Shown here one piece after another: positions 62,337 to 64,000 of a stretch of DNA of 64,000 nt. The notes under the pieces are model-generated. The model had not been told where the DNA came from and ran no database searches. It worked only from the letters and a program-made list of their open reading frames with translations. Positions within the stretch are counted from its first letter, which is position 1, and every line of letters begins with the position of its first letter. The DNA is from Paracoccaceae bacterium (GTDB taxonomy: Bacteria; Pseudomonadota; Alphaproteobacteria; Rhodobacterales; Rhodobacteraceae), in contig JASMHC010000003.1 of assembly GCA_030750975.1 (NCBI GenBank), positions 62,001-126,000 of the forward strand. The letters are read 5' to 3'. Both the position numbers and the translations under genes were made by a program.

Positions 62337-63659
62337 TTACCAGCGGCGTTCAAACTTGCGGCGCAGGATGACCGCAAGGATGTTCATGGTCAGAAGGAAG
62401 ATCAGCAGGATGATGATGCCCCCCCATGCTTTTTCATAGAATCCGACATCGGCGCGGGCGGCCCAGGTGTAAATCTGCGCCGGCATGGCCGAGTTCGGAT
62501 CGGTAAATCCGGCGATAAACCCGTCGGGATAGCCGCGGGCCACAAATCCGACCATACCGATCAGCAGCAGCGGGGCCGTTTCGCCCAGTGCCTGACCCAG
62601 TCCGATGATCAGACCTGTCAGGATGCCGGGTGTGGCCAGAGGCAGGACATGGTGGAACACGGTCTGAACCTTTGACGCCCCCACGCCCAAAGCCGCATCG
62701 CGGATCGACGGCGGAACCGCCTTCAGCGCGGCGCGGGCCGGGATGATGATGCGCGGCAATGTCATCAGCGTCAGCACCAGACCACCAACCAACGGCGCGG
62801 ATTGTGGCAGGTGCATGACCTGAATAAAGATCGAAAGGCCAAGGATACCGTAAACAATGGACGGCACCGCCGCGAGGTTCGAGATATTCACCTCGATAAA
62901 GTCGGTGATCCGGTTCTGCGGGGCAAATTCCTCAAGATAGATCGAAGCCGCCACGCCAATGGGCAACGACAGGCCCAGCACCACCAGCATCATGAAGAAC
63001 GAGCCTACGACCGACGCCCCGATACCCGCGCCGCCCGGATTGTCCACGCCGGAATCCGCGCCTGTGATGAAGGTCCAGTTGAACACCTGCCTGATGATCC
63101 CGGCCGAATACAGGGCATCGACCAGATCAAGATCGCTAAGCTGCATGAAACGGCTGTCCTGCAACGTGTCACGCGACACGCGGCCTTTGAAATAGCCGTC
63201 CACGCGCGACGCGGCGGCCAGTTTGAACGCGACAGGCTGGCCGATCTGTTCGGTATTGGCGCGGTAAAATTCGCGGATCGTTCCGCCGGTTTTGCCCAAA
63301 ATACGCTCGATCGCCTTGGCATCAACCTCGACATCCAGCCCCTGTTCGCGAAGTTTGGTCAGTAGGGCGGCGTTGAAATAGCCGGCATAGGCTTTGGTCT
63401 TGAACAACTGTTTCTCGGCGGCATCGAATTCGTCCTGTGTCAGGGTAAACTCGACCTCGACAATCGTCTTGGTAAAGGCCGGCAGGCCCGAGCGTATGAT
63501 TGATACGGCAAGCACCGCCAGAAACAGCATGCCGATGACAATCGCCACAATGCCGTAAACACGGAACCGCTTTTCGGCGGCCTGACGGCGTTTGGTATGT
63601 GAGTCGATTGTCAGCAAGGACGCCTTTGGCGCGGTGCGGGATGCGTTGGTATCGGTCAT
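62337..63659 (-). CDS. pstA: Phosphate ABC transporter permease PstA
   Basis: The 440-residue permease is longer than the classical 280-300 residues because of an N-terminal DUF3333-type extension with one helix and a large soluble loop (about 60-190), common in alphaproteobacteria. The C-terminal permease domain has ALKAVPPSIRDAALGVGASKVQTVFHH, the EAA-like loop. Its ATG overlaps the pstC stop. Confidence 0.94.
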   Translation of the reverse strand: MTDTNASRTAPKASLLTIDSHTKRRQAAEKRFRVYGIVAIVIGMLFLAVLAVSIIRSGLPAFTKTIVEVEFTLTQDEFDAAEKQLFKTKAYAGYFNAALLTKLREQGLDVEVDAKAIERILGKTGGTIREFYRANTEQIGQPVAFKLAAASRVDGYFKGRVSRDTLQDSRFMQLSDLDLVDALYSAGIIRQVFNWTFITGADSGVDNPGGAGIGASVVGSFFMMLVVLGLSLPIGVAASIYLEEFAPQNRITDFIEVNISNLAAVPSIVYGILGLSIFIQVMHLPQSAPLVGGLVLTLMTLPRIIIPARAALKAVPPSIRDAALGVGASKVQTVFHHVLPLATPGILTGLIIGLGQALGETAPLLLIGMVGFVARGYPDGFIAGFTDPNSAMPAQIYTWAARADVGFYEKAWGGIIILLIFLLTMNILAVILRRKFERRW

Positions 63660-64000
63660 TATTCGTACTGCTCGCGGTATTTGCGCACGATGTGGAGCGC
63701 GAGGATATTCAGCCCAAGGGTCAGGATGAACAAGGTCATGCCAAGGGCAAAGGCAACCAGCGCCTCGGGCGATGCAAAATCACTGTCCCCGGTCAGCTGG
63801 GACACGATTTTGGCGGTAACGGTGGTCATGGCTTCGAACGGGCTCAGGCTTAGCCGTGCGGCGGCCCCGGCCCCGAGCACCACGATCATGGTTTCGCCAA
63901 TCGCGCGGGACGCGGCCAGCAGGATCGCTCCGACGATGCCGGGCAAGGCGGCGGGCAGGATCACCTGTTTCACGGTTTCCGACTGGGTCGCGCCCAGCCC
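63659..64000 (-). CDS. pstC: Phosphate ABC transporter permease PstC, C-terminal end (partial)
   Basis: The gene runs off the right edge; 114 codons are visible, including the end of the EAA-like loop (KQVILPAALPGIVG), SRAIGETMIVVLGAG and the last membrane helix (ALGMTLFILTLGLNILALHIV). It pairs with PstA to form the phosphate channel. The stop overlaps the pstA ATG. The promoter and any Pho box are outside the window. Confidence 0.94.
   Translation of the reverse strand, partial: GLGATQSETVKQVILPAALPGIVGAILLAASRAIGETMIVVLGAGAAARLSLSPFEAMTTVTAKIVSQLTGDSDFASPEALVAFALGMTLFILTLGLNILALHIVRKYREQYE

Noticed and set aside
1-64000. CRISPR arrays, insertion sequences, rRNA genes, integrases
   Set aside because: No regularly spaced direct repeats, transposase or integrase motifs, or rRNA sequences were recognised on either strand.

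Overview
The window reads as a chromosome segment of an alphaproteobacterium of the family Rhodobacteraceae (Roseobacter group or close relatives). The evidence is the DUF2948-murA pair, a short prolyl-tRNA synthetase, the pccB/pccA/scpA propionyl-CoA block with small family-specific genes between its members, the ppk1-ppx pair behind an HdaA-like protein, and the dtd / pst-phoU-phoB arrangement. Gene density is high. Most genes start with ATG, and many operon partners overlap by ATGA.

Region 1 (1-12230) looks accessory. It is a periplasmic redox and probable copper-handling block: the end of a sensor kinase, a small SHOCT membrane protein, the cytochrome c maturation genes ccmF-G-H-I, two L,D-transpeptidases, a ScsB/DsbD-type electron transporter, a small lipoprotein, a small membrane protein behind a MerR-type promoter, two class I cytochromes c, a multicopper oxidase and a ScsC/DsbA-like thioredoxin. 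It ends at a terminator next to the 3' end of a tRNA-Pro gene, which is the usual geometry of an integrated element, although no integrase is visible.

Region 2 (12378-25630) returns to core genes: tRNA-Pro, DUF2948, murA, a 51-residue basic protein, tRNA-Thr, a methyltransferase, an M20 peptidase and thrS. It then holds a complete bufferin-type operon (bufA1-bufB-bufC-DoxX). This is a four-cysteine precursor peptide with its DUF692/MNIO modification enzyme, and the precursor's ribosome binding site is buried in a leader hairpin. An ArsC-like gene, a cold-shock gene with a structured leader, manC, a lipoprotein cytochrome c and a YdcZ-like protein follow.

Region 3 (25640-34030) carries an Ldh-type dehydrogenase, lolD-lolC and proS on the minus strand. 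A plus-strand insert separates lolC from proS: a membrane protein with an HTH regulator, a methyltransferase, an oxidoreductase and a hairpin-rich intergenic stretch. Region 4 (34150-43870) holds a PerM-type permease, hdaA, ppk1-ppx, an EEP-family phosphatase, a TerB/J-domain protein, an acetyltransferase, a VOC protein and nhaA.

Region 5 (44000-52080) is the propionyl-CoA to succinyl-CoA route (scpA, pccA, pccB), with small lipoprotein and hypothetical genes between pccA and pccB. A cluster of GCAAA/TTTGCAAA half-sites upstream of pccB looks like a PccR (ScfR family) operator. Region 6 (52130-60030) has an MFS exporter, tadA and an rluB-like gene. It then has a module of a 28-residue membrane micropeptide, XpaC, TelA, an SPFH-GYF protein, a small hypothetical protein and a double zinc-ribbon membrane protein, followed by dtd. 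Region 7 (60076-64000) is the phosphate regulon phoB-phoU-pstB-pstA-pstC, with pstC running off the end.

The two most interesting systems are the bufferin operon with its Shine-Dalgarno-sequestering leader and the XpaC/TelA/SPFH/zinc-ribbon module with its micropeptide. Several short repeat families recur between genes: GCGTTTCG-ended hairpins directly behind stop codons, and aATACT..GGGGG hairpin clusters. No CRISPR array, rRNA, insertion sequence or integrase was seen.
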